Shown here: in pieces, positions 49,542 to 58,265 of the stretch
Layout: every line of letters begins with the position of its first letter
Position numbering within the stretch: the stretch's first letter is position 1
Source: Gammaproteobacteria bacterium
Lineage (GTDB): Bacteria; Pseudomonadota; Gammaproteobacteria; Pseudomonadales; Pseudohongiellaceae
Assembly (NCBI GenBank): GCA_030654835.1
Contig: JAURWS010000029.1
Coordinates: 1 to 64,000 of the forward strand
Length of the DNA stretch: 64,000 nucleotides
Direction of reading: 5' to 3'
Translations under genes and position numbers: made by a program
The notes under the pieces: generated by a model
What the model saw: only the letters and a program-made list of their open reading frames with translations
Told to the model about the DNA's origin: nothing
The model's database searches: none

Positions 49542-50747
49542 TCAGCGCCGCTTCTCCAACACCACCCCGGCGCCCAGCAGGGCGTCAACCTCCTCCACCG
49601 TCAATCCATACTCCACGAGGATTTCCCGCGTGTGTTGACCGAATTTCGGCGGCAGATAGCGCAGCGTGCCAGGGGTTCGTGAAAACTTTATTGGTGTGCC
49701 CGTCATCCGATACCAGTCCTGCTCGACATTCATGCCTCGATGCTGCGTATGCGGATGCGCCACCACCTGCGCGGTGTCATGAATCGGCCCGGCCGGCAGC
49801 CCCGCTTGCAGCAGTCTCTGGCAAAGCTCAGAACCATCGATCTTCATCAGGCGTGATTCCAGCTCGGCCTTGAGATCCGCCCGGTTGTTCACGCGATCAA
49901 TGTTATGGGTGAAACGGGAATCTTCCGTGAGCTCCCTGCAACCCAGCTCCTCGCAAAGCTTTGCAAACGCGCCGTTGTTGCCAGCTCCGATGAAGATGTC
50001 CACCGTGCGCGTGCGAAAGGTATCGTAGGGGCTGATGTTGGGGTGCGCATTCCCGGTCGCCACGGGAATTTTGCCGGAATATTTGTAATTGACGATGTGC
50101 GGATGCATCAGCGAGACCGCGCAATCGTAAAGCGTCATGTCGATGTACTGTCCGAGCCCCGAACGCTCACGCTCCGCCAGGGCCATGAGCAGTGCAACGG
50201 CCGTGTACAGCCCCGTGCCCATATCGACCATGGCGATACCAAGGCGCGTCGGCTGACTGCCTTTTTCGCCATTGACACTGAACCAGCCAGCCATGGCCTG
50301 CACGATCGCATCGTAGCCCGGGAAGCCACCCAACGGACCATCAGCGCCAAAACCGCTGACACGGCAATGAATCAACCGTGGAAAGCGCTCGCGCAATACC
50401 GCCTCGTAGCCCAACCCCCATTTCTCCATGGTGCCCGGCTTGTAATTCTCCAGCAGGATGTCGGCGCCATCCAACAACTGCAGCAGAAGGTCGCGACCCG
50501 CAGGCTGTGTGAGATCAAGCCCCATGGAGCGTTTGTTGCGATTCACACCGATATAGTAGGCCGCGTCCCCCTCATGGAAAGGCGGCCCCCAGTCGCGCGT
50601 CTCATCCCCCTGCGGGGGCTCGATCTTGATGACCTCGGCACCATGATCTGCCAGCACCTGCGTGCAGTAGGGGCCACCCAACACACGGGAAAGATCGATG
50701 ATGCGTTTACCGGTGAGGGCACTGGCTGCTTGCGCGGGCTTGTCCAT
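49542..50747 (-). CDS. Family III CoA transferase (CaiB/BaiF)
   Basis: A 401-residue family III enzyme: IIDLSRVLGGPYCTQVLADH, EVIKIEPPQGDETRDWGPPF, YYIGVNRNKRSMGLDL, LIHCRVSGFGADGPLGGFPG, YDAIVQAMAGWFSVNG and SGLGQYIDMTLYDCAV. Asp208 in the last block aligns with the catalytic Asp169 of formyl-CoA transferase, so this copy is expected to be active. The C-terminal RYLPPKFGQHTREILVEYGL is standard. The substrate acid is unknown. It lies downstream of ubiC on the same strand (77-base gap) and converges with the TPR/TonB-like gene (15 bases). It differs from the 35.9-kb paralogue at the catalytic position. Confidence 0.92.
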   Translation of the reverse strand: MDKPAQAASALTGKRIIDLSRVLGGPYCTQVLADHGAEVIKIEPPQGDETRDWGPPFHEGDAAYYIGVNRNKRSMGLDLTQPAGRDLLLQLLDGADILLENYKPGTMEKWGLGYEAVLRERFPRLIHCRVSGFGADGPLGGFPGYDAIVQAMAGWFSVNGEKGSQPTRLGIAMVDMGTGLYTAVALLMALAERERSGLGQYIDMTLYDCAVSLMHPHIVNYKYSGKIPVATGNAHPNISPYDTFRTRTVDIFIGAGNNGAFAKLCEELGCRELTEDSRFTHNIDRVNNRADLKAELESRLMKIDGSELCQRLLQAGLPAGPIHDTAQVVAHPHTQHRGMNVEQDWYRMTGTPIKFSRTPGTLRYLPPKFGQHTREILVEYGLTVEEVDALLGAGVVLEKRR

Positions 50748-50824
50748 GGCAGGTGTTCCGGAAGGAATGGGCGCTGTGAGGGTAATTCAGGGACTGGGGG
50801 TTTTCAACACACGGACGACGACCA

Positions 50825-51388
50825 TCAGCGCTGTCCGTCAGCCTCCAGCAAGGCCGGTAGGAAAAATTCCGCTACCAAAAGCGGCCGGTCATAGAGATGA
50901 AAGAGCGAGCGCCTGCCCCAAACTGTCCCGGTATGCGTCAACTCCAGTTGGTCGCGACGCAACAGAGGATGACGAAACAGGAACTCGCCCAGTGGTCTTT
51001 CATTGAGTGTACGCAAGCGCTTGAGAGGCCCCTGCATGCTGCTGACGGGAATCAACGAGTGTGCCGCTACCCACGGGACATCGCCATACTGCAAAAGCAC
51101 TCTGCGCGACCACATGCGTTCGCGCACCACATGCGACGGGAAACACTGCAGCAAGCCTGGAGACTGCTGCTTGACCCAGCCTTCCTCCAGTACGCGCACT
51201 CTGAACTGCCCAACGCCCGCTGTGTCGGCACAGCGCTCCTTGAGTCGTTGCGTCAGAGAGCCGGGGTCCAGCAACCAGGACTGCCAGCCCGGATCGGGAC
51301 GCGGCAATACCTGACTGGAGGGACGCCAGAGTAACTCGCGGTTTGCCAGACTGAGAGCTGAATTTTCCTGAGAGTTCACATCATTCAC
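50825..51388 (-). CDS. ubiC: Chorismate-pyruvate lyase
   Basis: A 187-residue protein that fits UbiC: SHVVRERMWSRRVLLQYGDV (Arg region), PWVAAHSLIPVSSM, NERPLGEFLFRHPLLRRDQL and TVWGRRSLFHLYDRPLLVAE, followed by FFLP. It makes 4-hydroxybenzoate from chorismate, the first step of ubiquinone ring synthesis. In many genomes it is next to ubiA; here it is not, and the neighbours are a CoA transferase and an ompA-type gene. The conserved carboxylate-binding Arg and active-site Glu (VAEFFLP region) are present. IspB, which makes the tail, is encoded 26 kb away in this window. Confidence 0.9.
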   Translation of the reverse strand: MNDVNSQENSALSLANRELLWRPSSQVLPRPDPGWQSWLLDPGSLTQRLKERCADTAGVGQFRVRVLEEGWVKQQSPGLLQCFPSHVVRERMWSRRVLLQYGDVPWVAAHSLIPVSSMQGPLKRLRTLNERPLGEFLFRHPLLRRDQLELTHTGTVWGRRSLFHLYDRPLLVAEFFLPALLEADGQR

Positions 51389-51411
51389 TGCGCTTGCGAC
51401 TCCATCAATAT

Positions 51412-51447
51412 AAAAACCCCTGCCGCACTTGCATGCGACAGGGGTTC
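51412..51447 (-). terminator. Rho-independent terminator after the OmpA-family gene
   Basis: On the minus strand AACCCCTGTCGC pairs with GCGGCAGGGGTT (one mismatch) and TTT follows. It lies 30 bases beyond the OmpA-family stop, so that gene is monocistronic. Confidence 0.9.
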
Positions 51448-51476
51448 GATGACTTCACCATTGCTGGCAACAGGGA

Positions 51477-52541
51477 TCAGCGTGATTCAAAACGCTGCAG
51501 AGTCGCTGACATCACGCTCTGTACGCGACGGTTCTGTGCACGGCCTTGGGCTGTGTCATTGCTGGCCACCGGACGAGATTCGCCGAGGCCCTGCGCACGC
51601 ACTTTGCCCGGAGCGATGCCGAACTGGTTAATCAGCACCTGACGCACGGCGTTGACACGACGCTCGGACAGACTCTGGTTGTATTCGGTTGTGCCTTGAG
51701 AGTCGGTGTGACCTTCCAGGTCTGCAATGGTGCTCGGATTGGCATTGAGGAAATCCGCGACGCGCTTGATCTCGTCGTTGTATTCCGGCTTGACAACCGA
51801 CTGGTCGAAATCGAACTGAACATTCAGGTCAATGCGGGCGACTTCTTCAGTCACGATTGAACAACCGGTGTTGTCCACACGGTGAGTACGGGGGGTATCG
51901 GCACACGCATCACGGCTGTCGGGCACCCCATCGCCGTCCTGATCAGGCGCTGCAGGTGCGGCTGGAGCGGCAGGCGCTGCTGCGGCACGTACCGGTGCCG
52001 AGGCTGGAGCGGGAGGCGCTGAGCTGCTGCCACCGAAGCTGAATACCAGTGATGTATCGATACCGTAGTCATGGAAATGCTCATCCATGCCCCAGAATTT
52101 TCTGACCGCTGTTCTCCAGACCAGGTTGTCGTTGATCTGATATTTCACACCGGCACCAGCATCAAACACGGTTTCTTCATTCTGACTGAAGCGGTTGTGA
52201 CCAACACCGCCGACTACGAAAGGAGTCAACTGGCCAATCTTGTTGTCCAGGGTGTAAAGAAGGTCGAAGCGTGAATGGAACACATCTTCATCGGGACCGG
52301 CACCATCCAGATCCATATCAAAAACGTTGATCTCGCCACTCAATTTATTGGTGAAATCGTAACCAAGGCCCAGTGTGAATCCGGTTTCATTGTCCAACAG
52401 TCGGTCTTTGTCATAGTCAATCCACTGCAGACCAGGGGCGATATAAAATTGCCCGGCGTCCGCTACGGCCGCATTCGGTGCGGCAACGATGGCGCCTGCG
52501 GCGAACATCAGACTCAGTGCTGTCAGGTAAGTTTTTTTCAT
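51477..52541 (-). CDS. OmpA/OprF-family outer-membrane protein
   Basis: The start at 52541 (MKKTYLTALSLMFAAGAIVA) has a GGAG-like site upstream and gives a signal peptide cleaved near AVADA; the frame extends further without support. Of 354 residues, about 30-195 form an eight-stranded barrel (YIAPGLQWIDYDKDR onward, ending FSFGG). A Pro/Ala-rich hinge follows, then DQDGDGVPDSRDACADTPRT, a calcium-type repeat as in OprF. The C-terminal OmpA peptidoglycan-binding domain runs from LNVQFDFDQSVVKPEY to QNRRVQSVMSA with LEGHTDSQGTTEYNQSLSER. It should tie the outer membrane to peptidoglycan. A strong -10 lies 40 bases upstream and a terminator follows. Confidence 0.93.
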   Translation of the reverse strand: MKKTYLTALSLMFAAGAIVAAPNAAVADAGQFYIAPGLQWIDYDKDRLLDNETGFTLGLGYDFTNKLSGEINVFDMDLDGAGPDEDVFHSRFDLLYTLDNKIGQLTPFVVGGVGHNRFSQNEETVFDAGAGVKYQINDNLVWRTAVRKFWGMDEHFHDYGIDTSLVFSFGGSSSAPPAPASAPVRAAAAPAAPAAPAAPDQDGDGVPDSRDACADTPRTHRVDNTGCSIVTEEVARIDLNVQFDFDQSVVKPEYNDEIKRVADFLNANPSTIADLEGHTDSQGTTEYNQSLSERRVNAVRQVLINQFGIAPGKVRAQGLGESRPVASNDTAQGRAQNRRVQSVMSATLQRFESR

Positions 52542-52580
52542 GGCCTCTCCTTTGGTGTATCCAAGTGTAAAAACGCCGCA

Positions 52581-52586
52581 ATTATA
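52581..52586 (-). promoter_or_regulatory. -10 box of the OmpA-family gene
   Basis: TATAAT on the minus strand lies 40 bases upstream of the ATG at 52541. The matching -35 is not clear; the best candidate, TTACGC, has 19-base spacing. Confidence 0.6.
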
Positions 52587-52731
52587 GCCCACGCGACAAC
52601 AGAAAGCGTAATTAATTCCCCGACTTTGCGGTCGATCAGCAATTTTGTGATCTGCTTGGCGATTTCCAATTGAGCACCTTGCCAGATCGGCTCGAACACC
52701 CTTCCTACCACCTTCAATCAACACCGCCGCA

Positions 52732-52771
52732 CTGTCAGCGTACTGCAATAAAACTGTCACTTACATGTCGC
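52732..52771 (+). promoter_or_regulatory. Pho box upstream of the secreted repeat protein
   Basis: Four 7-mers at 11-base spacing: CTGTCAG (52732), CTGCAAT (52743), CTGTCAC (52754) and ATGTCGC (52765), separated by CGTA, AAAA and TTAC. CTGCAAT-AAAA-CTGTCAC is close to the PhoB consensus (two CTGTCAT-type half-sites 11 bases apart). It ends 86 bases before the ATG at 52858. A -10 is not clear. Confidence 0.8.
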
Positions 52772-52857
52772 ACAACTGCAACATCAAGTCACTAGGATGA
52801 CCCCTGAGCAAATCTACCCAGCCATTGTCCGCTCAGGACCAGACCCCAGGAGCCATC

Positions 52858-54633
52858 ATGATTTTAAATCGCAAAACGCTTGTCACTGCAATCGCTGCGG
52901 CGAGTCTCGGATTCTCTGCTCTGTCGGTACAAGCCGCAGAACCAACTCTCACTGCAGCGACTGCCAGCGGCGGCGCCACTACCGCTACCTTTACCGGCGG
53001 GGCAACCATCAATAGTGGTTCCAGCTACAGCGGATCAGTCGCCAGCAGTGCCGGAGTCGATGTCACCGGCACCATAAACGTCGCAGCAGCCGATGTCGGC
53101 AAGACCGGCGCACTGATTGCTCTGGTGCAAATACCCGGAGTGGGCGCCTTCAAGATGGTCTCTGGCGGACTCTTCCTGCCTTGGAACGGTCAAGTCAGCG
53201 GGCTCTCCCCGTTTGCCGTCAAGAAGCTCTCCGCCCAGGAACACATCACGGTGATGGACGATCTGATCGGCGCCGACTCCAATCTGGCAGGCCTGGACTT
53301 CCAGGTTTATTTTGGCTACTACACCGCCAGCAACATCAATACCCTGGCATACACCAGCACCCCAGTGAGCTTCTCGATTGCAGCCACTCCTGCTGCCGGC
53401 TGCCCGACCAATACCAGAGCCTCTACTGGCGCCGCACATGACGGCAAGCCGGTTTGCATCCTCTCCGGCAGACTCACCAGCAACACCCACCTGAACGCAA
53501 ACAACGTCTACCTGCTGGACGGCGCCGTATTTGTCGGCGGCGACAACACCACCCCGGCAACGCTGACCATTGATGCAGGCACCAAGGTCATCAGCCCGGT
53601 AGGACTGAACTTCCTGGTCGTCAGCCGCGGCTCCAAGATCATGGCGAACGGCAGCGCAGCAGCGCCCATCACCTTCACTTACGACGATGAAGCCAATGCC
53701 ACTGCGAGCACTACTGGCCGCTGGGGCGGCCTGATCATCAACGGCAACGCACCGGTCAATGGCTGCGCCACCGGTACGCCAGTGTGCGAACTGGAAGGTG
53801 AGGGTTCAACCGGCAAATACGGCGGCAACAATGCCGCAGACAGCAGCGGTGTGTTGAACTACGTCGTTGTCAAATACCCCGGCCAGAACATTACCCCGAC
53901 CAACGAGCTGAACGGCATTGCCTTCCAGGGCGTGGGCAGCGGCACAGTAGTCGATTACGTACAGGTACACGGCAGCTCCGATGACGGCGTCGAGTTCTTC
54001 GGCGGCTCCGTGAATGCCAAGCACATGATCCTGACCAGCAACGAAGACGACTCGTTCGACTGGACCTTCGGTTGGAACGGCAAGGTGCAGCACGCTGTGC
54101 TCAAGCAACGCACTGGCAACGGCGACCGTGGCATCGAAGCGGACAACAATGAATTCGCCTTCGATTCACTGCCCCGCTCCAAGCCGACGCTGGCCAACTT
54201 CACTTTCATCGGCAAAGGTTCTGGTGGACGTGGTATGGAACTGCGCCGTGGCACCGGCGCCAACATTTACAACACCGTGGTGACTGGTTTCGATACCTAC
54301 TGCCTGGATATCAACGATAGCGCCACGTTCCTGAATGGCGGTTCGAGCGCCACCGCGCTGACAGGACAGCTGACCATGACCAACACGCGCCTCGCGTGCG
54401 CCAACAACTTCTCTGAATCAAGCACCGATCCATGGGCGATTTCTGCCTGGTTCAATGGCCAGGCAGGCAACAGCACTGGCGCTGTCGACCTCTCAGGAGT
54501 TGTCAACGGCCCGACCGTGAATGCGTTGACAGCTGCCACGCTGAGCGACAGCTTCTTCGATAACGTGACACACATTGGCGCGGTAAAGGATGCCGCCACC
54601 AACTGGACGTCCGGCTGGATGTTCGGTAACTGA
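52858..54633 (+). CDS. Secreted repeat-rich (beta-helix-like) protein paired with a TonB receptor, Pho-box preceded
   Basis: The ATG at 52858 has AGGAG upstream and begins a signal peptide (MILNRKTLVTAIAAASLGFS, then ALSVQA). The 591-residue protein is low in charge and rich in Gly, Thr, Asn and Ser. From about residue 195 it reads as a right-handed parallel beta-helix (VYLLDGAVFVGGDN, TLTIDAGTKVISPVGLNFLV, GRWGGLIINGNAPVNGC, DYVQVHGSSDDGVEFFGG). There are pairs of Cys (NGCATGTPVCELEG). Similar proteins are found beside TonB receptors elsewhere and may be surface lipoprotein-like binders. It lies directly upstream of the TonB receptor, both behind Pho boxes, with a terminator between. A role in phosphorus capture is inferred. 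Confidence 0.76.
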   Translation: MILNRKTLVTAIAAASLGFSALSVQAAEPTLTAATASGGATTATFTGGATINSGSSYSGSVASSAGVDVTGTINVAAADVGKTGALIALVQIPGVGAFKMVSGGLFLPWNGQVSGLSPFAVKKLSAQEHITVMDDLIGADSNLAGLDFQVYFGYYTASNINTLAYTSTPVSFSIAATPAAGCPTNTRASTGAAHDGKPVCILSGRLTSNTHLNANNVYLLDGAVFVGGDNTTPATLTIDAGTKVISPVGLNFLVVSRGSKIMANGSAAAPITFTYDDEANATASTTGRWGGLIINGNAPVNGCATGTPVCELEGEGSTGKYGGNNAADSSGVLNYVVVKYPGQNITPTNELNGIAFQGVGSGTVVDYVQVHGSSDDGVEFFGGSVNAKHMILTSNEDDSFDWTFGWNGKVQHAVLKQRTGNGDRGIEADNNEFAFDSLPRSKPTLANFTFIGKGSGGRGMELRRGTGANIYNTVVTGFDTYCLDINDSATFLNGGSSATALTGQLTMTNTRLACANNFSESSTDPWAISAWFNGQAGNSTGAVDLSGVVNGPTVNALTAATLSDSFFDNVTHIGAVKDAATNWTSGWMFGN

Positions 54634-54658
54634 TTCAGCACTTGAATCAGGGGTAAAG

Positions 54659-54688
54659 AAGGGGGCCACTGCGCCCCCTTTTTCTTTT
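54659..54688 (+). terminator. Rho-independent terminator after the secreted repeat protein
   Basis: GGGGGC pairs with GCCCCC across CACT-type loop bases and is followed by TTTTTCTTTT. A second small stem (CTGATTC/GAATCAG, 54630-54650) precedes it. The TonB receptor therefore uses its own promoter. Confidence 0.92.
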
Positions 54689-54741
54689 CACTGAAATATA
54701 AATTCCACAATACTGAAACAATATCGCCCCAATTCACCACT

Positions 54742-54775
54742 CTGCAATATTTCTGTCATATCCCCTCATTACAAT
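54742..54775 (+). promoter_or_regulatory. Pho box and -10 of the TonB receptor
   Basis: CTGCAAT (54742), ATTT, CTGTCAT (54753) is nearly a perfect Pho box; CCTCATT at 54764 is a weaker third half-site. TACAAT at 54770-54775 lies 10 bases after the box, the normal place for a -10 in PhoB-activated promoters. The ATG follows at 54819. Confidence 0.87.
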
Positions 54776-54818
54776 TAGCGCAACTTCTGATTCAAACCAA
54801 CTCTACGGACATACCAAG

Positions 54819-57371
54819 ATGATCAAACGCGCACTTCCAGCAGCAATCGCAATTGCACTCGGCAACATGACAGTCGTGGCCCAGGAGTTGGATACCGCCC
54901 AGCTGTCTTCTCCCATTGTGGCAAGCACCTCGCAGATTGAGGAGATCGCAGTCATCGGCCGCTATGTTCCCGATGAGAAACGCAGCACATCGGCACTCTC
55001 CAGCGTGTTGAGCAATGAAGAATTTTCACGCTCAGGTGACACCAATATCGCGGAGGGTTTGAAGCGCGTGGCAGGCATCAGCCTCGTTGGCGGCAAGTAT
55101 GTCTACGTGCGCGGCCTCGGAGAGCGCTACTCCTCGGCACTCCTGAACGGCTCCAGCATGCCGAGCCCGGAACCACTCAACCGTGTCGTTCCACTCGATC
55201 TGTTTCCCAATGCGCTCATGGACAGTGTCGTCGTTCAGAAGACCTATTCTGCTCAATTTCCCAGTGAATTCGGCGGCGGCGTTCTGCAGATGAAGACCAA
55301 AACAAGCAGCGACGAATTCTTCTTCAACTTGAGCAGCTCTGTCGGCATGACCGATGGCGCGACCTTCGACAAGGGACGCAAAGCGCAATCCGGCGGCAAG
55401 GACTGGCTGGGTTATGATGACGGCGCTCGCGAAATTCCAGCGCTTCTGAAACAGGCCACCGCGAATGGCCAGCGCCTGCAGCGTCGCAATCCCTACCTGG
55501 ACACCGGCGGCTACACGACTGCAGAACTGGAGGCTATTGGTCAAAGCCTCAACACCGATTATGACATCAGCAGCAAGACCTTGCCCGTCGATGCAGGCGC
55601 GACCGTTTCGCTCGGAAATTTTCACGACATTGGTGAATATCGATTCAATTACCTGGCCGCAATCGACTACAAGAACAGCTGGGACAATCACGAAATAGAG
55701 CGCAACTCCTACAAAGTCAGTGGTGTGGATGAACTGGTTCGCGAGAATGCCTTTACCTATTTCGGTACCGAGAACAACGTCGACATCAGCTCAATATTTT
55801 CGACTGGTCTCGCGCTTTCCGACAATCACAATCTCAGCACCACCAGCATCGTCCTGCGACAGTCCGACAATATTGCCGGTGAGCAGATCGGCTACTTTGG
55901 CGACGAGGGACTGGACAGCAAGATCACGGAGATCGAGTTCATCGAGCGCGAACTGATTTCAAACCAACTGCAGGGTGATCACTATTTTCCCGATGCGAAC
56001 GAGCTGACCATCAACTGGCGCTACAATCGCTCCACGGCCGATCGCAATGCGCCGGACACACGTGAGTACCGCTACGACCTGATCGACGACGACTATCGCT
56101 TTAACCTGCGCTCCGACGGCAACGTGCGCCGTTACAGCGAACTGAGTGATCTCAACACCGAATATGCCGTCGATTCCAGCATGGTGTTCTACGGCCCGCT
56201 GGAGTCCACCATCATGATGTCCGGCGGCTACGCGAAGCAGGACAGCGAGCGCGACTACGCAATTCGACGCTTCACGTTCTTCGAGCTGGGCGATGTGGTC
56301 AACCAGCCAGGGTTCCTCAATCAGCCACTCTCAAAGATACTCGCTCCGCAAAATATCAGCAGCGATGGTTTCGAGATGCGTGAAACAACACGCCCGACCG
56401 ATGCCTACGACGCCATGCGGGCATTGGAGTCCTGGTACGCACAGGCAGAATTGAATTTTTCCGACCGCATTCAACTGCTGGCCGGCGTGCGGCAGGAAGA
56501 CTATCAGCAGAACGTCAGCACCTTTGACCTGTTCCGCCCGGACAACAAAGTAGGCGCAGAGCTGATCAGCAGCGATGTGCTGCCGGGGGTTACCGCCACC
56601 TATATCCTGGACAATCATCAGTTCCGGATTGGTTACAGCGAAACGACGTCCCGTCCGGACTTCCGCGAACTCTCTCCGGCCGGCTTCACCAACCCCGTGA
56701 CAGGCTACGAGATGGTCGGCAATCCCGATCTGCGCATCGCCCACATCAAGAACTACGACATGCGCTGGGAATGGTATTTCTCAGGCAGCGACAGCATGTC
56801 TGTAGGCCTGTTCATGAAAGACTTTGACTCGCCGATCGAGTCTGTCGTCCAGCCAGGCGCCAACAGTGCCCGCAGCTATGTCAATGCCGAGTCCGCCGAA
56901 AATCAGGGCATCGAGTTCGAGTTCCGCAAGCAGTTTGACTTCCTGGGCGAGCGCTGGGAAAACTTCTACGCCTCCAGCAACATCTCCTACATAGAGTCCG
57001 AGGTTACCATCGGTGCCGCCGGAAATAACATTGTGACCAATAGCTCACGCCCCCTGCAGGGGCAATCGGATTGGCTGTTCAATGGTCAACTGGGTTACGA
57101 CGACTTCAACGGTCTTACGGCGACGTTGCTGTACAACTACGTGGGCGCCCGCATCTATGAAGTGGGCATCCTGGGGGCACCGGACCTGATCGAGCAACCA
57201 CGCGGCGAGCTGGATCTGGTCCTGATCAAGGAGTTTGGTGAACACTGGAAACTCAACATAAAGGCGCAGAATCTGTTTGATGAACGCAAGGAAATCACGC
57301 AGGGCGGACTGGTCGCAACCGGCTACTCTGAAGGGCGTACAGCGAGCCTGAAAATGGAGTATCGTTTCTGA
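54819..57371 (+). CDS. TonB-dependent outer-membrane receptor under a Pho box
   Basis: An 850-residue receptor with a signal peptide (residues 1-21), a TonB box (IEEIAVIGRYVP), a plug domain (IAEGLKRVAGISLVGGKYVY, then VRGLGERYSSALLNGSSMPS, and DLFPNALMDSVVVQKTYSAQ) and a 22-strand barrel ending TASLKMEYRF with the usual C-terminal aromatic. The RGLGERYSSxLLNG plug motif marks a subgroup whose substrates are not established; no siderophore or cobalamin signature is visible. Its promoter has a Pho box and -10, and the next gene is phoB. This suggests a receptor for a phosphorus source too large for porins, such as a nucleotide, organophosphate or polyphosphate. That is inference. Confidence 0.92.
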   Translation: MIKRALPAAIAIALGNMTVVAQELDTAQLSSPIVASTSQIEEIAVIGRYVPDEKRSTSALSSVLSNEEFSRSGDTNIAEGLKRVAGISLVGGKYVYVRGLGERYSSALLNGSSMPSPEPLNRVVPLDLFPNALMDSVVVQKTYSAQFPSEFGGGVLQMKTKTSSDEFFFNLSSSVGMTDGATFDKGRKAQSGGKDWLGYDDGAREIPALLKQATANGQRLQRRNPYLDTGGYTTAELEAIGQSLNTDYDISSKTLPVDAGATVSLGNFHDIGEYRFNYLAAIDYKNSWDNHEIERNSYKVSGVDELVRENAFTYFGTENNVDISSIFSTGLALSDNHNLSTTSIVLRQSDNIAGEQIGYFGDEGLDSKITEIEFIERELISNQLQGDHYFPDANELTINWRYNRSTADRNAPDTREYRYDLIDDDYRFNLRSDGNVRRYSELSDLNTEYAVDSSMVFYGPLESTIMMSGGYAKQDSERDYAIRRFTFFELGDVVNQPGFLNQPLSKILAPQNISSDGFEMRETTRPTDAYDAMRALESWYAQAELNFSDRIQLLAGVRQEDYQQNVSTFDLFRPDNKVGAELISSDVLPGVTATYILDNHQFRIGYSETTSRPDFRELSPAGFTNPVTGYEMVGNPDLRIAHIKNYDMRWEWYFSGSDSMSVGLFMKDFDSPIESVVQPGANSARSYVNAESAENQGIEFEFRKQFDFLGERWENFYASSNISYIESEVTIGAAGNNIVTNSSRPLQGQSDWLFNGQLGYDDFNGLTATLLYNYVGARIYEVGILGAPDLIEQPRGELDLVLIKEFGEHWKLNIKAQNLFDERKEITQGGLVATGYSEGRTASLKMEYRF

Positions 57372-57405
57372 TCTGGAGGCGGGCGAAAAAGCCTGTTACA
57401 AGCCA

Positions 57406-57439
57406 TTGTCACACGGTTGTAATATCAATGTTATCTAAT
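57406..57439 (+). promoter_or_regulatory. Pho box and -10 of phoBR
   Basis: TTGTCAC (57406), ACGG, TTGTAAT (57417), ATCA, ATGTTAT (57428) are half-sites at 11-base spacing; TCTAAT at 57434-57439 is a -10 one mismatch from consensus, 10 bases after the second half-site. PhoB is known to activate its own operon. The ATG is at 57489. Confidence 0.75.
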
Positions 57440-57488
57440 AGTCTTGTAGAAATTACAATCAATTATATGCAAACAACAGTATGAGACC

Positions 57489-58199
57489 ATGACTGAACCC
57501 AAAATTCTTATCGTTGATGACGAACCTGCAATCCGTGACATGATCGGTATTACGCTCGATCTGGCCGGCTTCAAGAGCACAGCGGCGGAAACGGCACAGC
57601 AGGCCTACGTGGACATAGTGGACAACCGCCCGGACCTGATACTGCTGGACTGGATGCTGCCCGGGGGCAGCGGCATAGAGCTCGCCAGACGCCTCAAACG
57701 CGACGAGCTGACGGCCGATCTGCCCATCATCATGCTCACCGCCAAGACCAGCGAAGACAACAAGGTGCAGGGGTTGGACGTAGGGGTCGATGACTATGTC
57801 ACCAAGCCCTTCTCGCCGCGCGAACTGGTAGCCCGCATCCGCGCTGTATTGCGCAGGACGACAGGCAATCAACAGGACAAGGTGCTGCGGGTGTTCGACC
57901 TGCAGCTGGACCCCTCCAGTCACCGCATCACGATCGAGGACAGATCGGTCGACATGGGCCCCACCGAGTTCAAACTATTGCGCTTCTTCATGACGCATCA
58001 GGAGAAAGTGTTCAGTCGCGATCACATTCAGGATCAGGTCTGGGGCAGCAATGTCTACCTGGAAGAGCGCACGGTCGATGTGCACATACGTCGACTGCGC
58101 AAGGCGTTAAGCTCGGTGGAGATGGCCAGCATCGACTACTCCAGCCTGGTACAGACGGTGCGGGGCGCGGGTTACCGATTCTCAGTCAAACCCTGCTGA
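57489..58199 (+). CDS. phoB: PhoB phosphate-starvation response regulator
   Basis: A 236-residue OmpR-family regulator with receiver phosphorylation site Asp54 (LILLDWMLPGGSG), acidic pocket IVDDEPAIRDM, Thr in IMLTAKTSEDNK and Lys106 (DDYVTKPFSPREL). The C-terminal winged helix has MGPTEFKLLRFFMTHQEKVF, RDHIQDQVWGSNVYLEERTV and DVHIRRLRKAL with VRGAGYRFS at the end. LDWMLPGxSGIELAR-type and VWGxNVYxEERTVDVHIRRLRKAL are PhoB hallmarks. It binds CTGTCAT-type direct repeats, several of which occur around it. It is co-directional with phoR, 66 bases downstream. Confidence 0.97.
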   Translation: MTEPKILIVDDEPAIRDMIGITLDLAGFKSTAAETAQQAYVDIVDNRPDLILLDWMLPGGSGIELARRLKRDELTADLPIIMLTAKTSEDNKVQGLDVGVDDYVTKPFSPRELVARIRAVLRRTTGNQQDKVLRVFDLQLDPSSHRITIEDRSVDMGPTEFKLLRFFMTHQEKVFSRDHIQDQVWGSNVYLEERTVDVHIRRLRKALSSVEMASIDYSSLVQTVRGAGYRFSVKPC

Positions 58200-58265
58200 C
58201 GTTTATTTTACCGGCCTTATTCGTTATAGTGCCGCGCACTCGCCCTCACCTGAAGGATATGCGCT

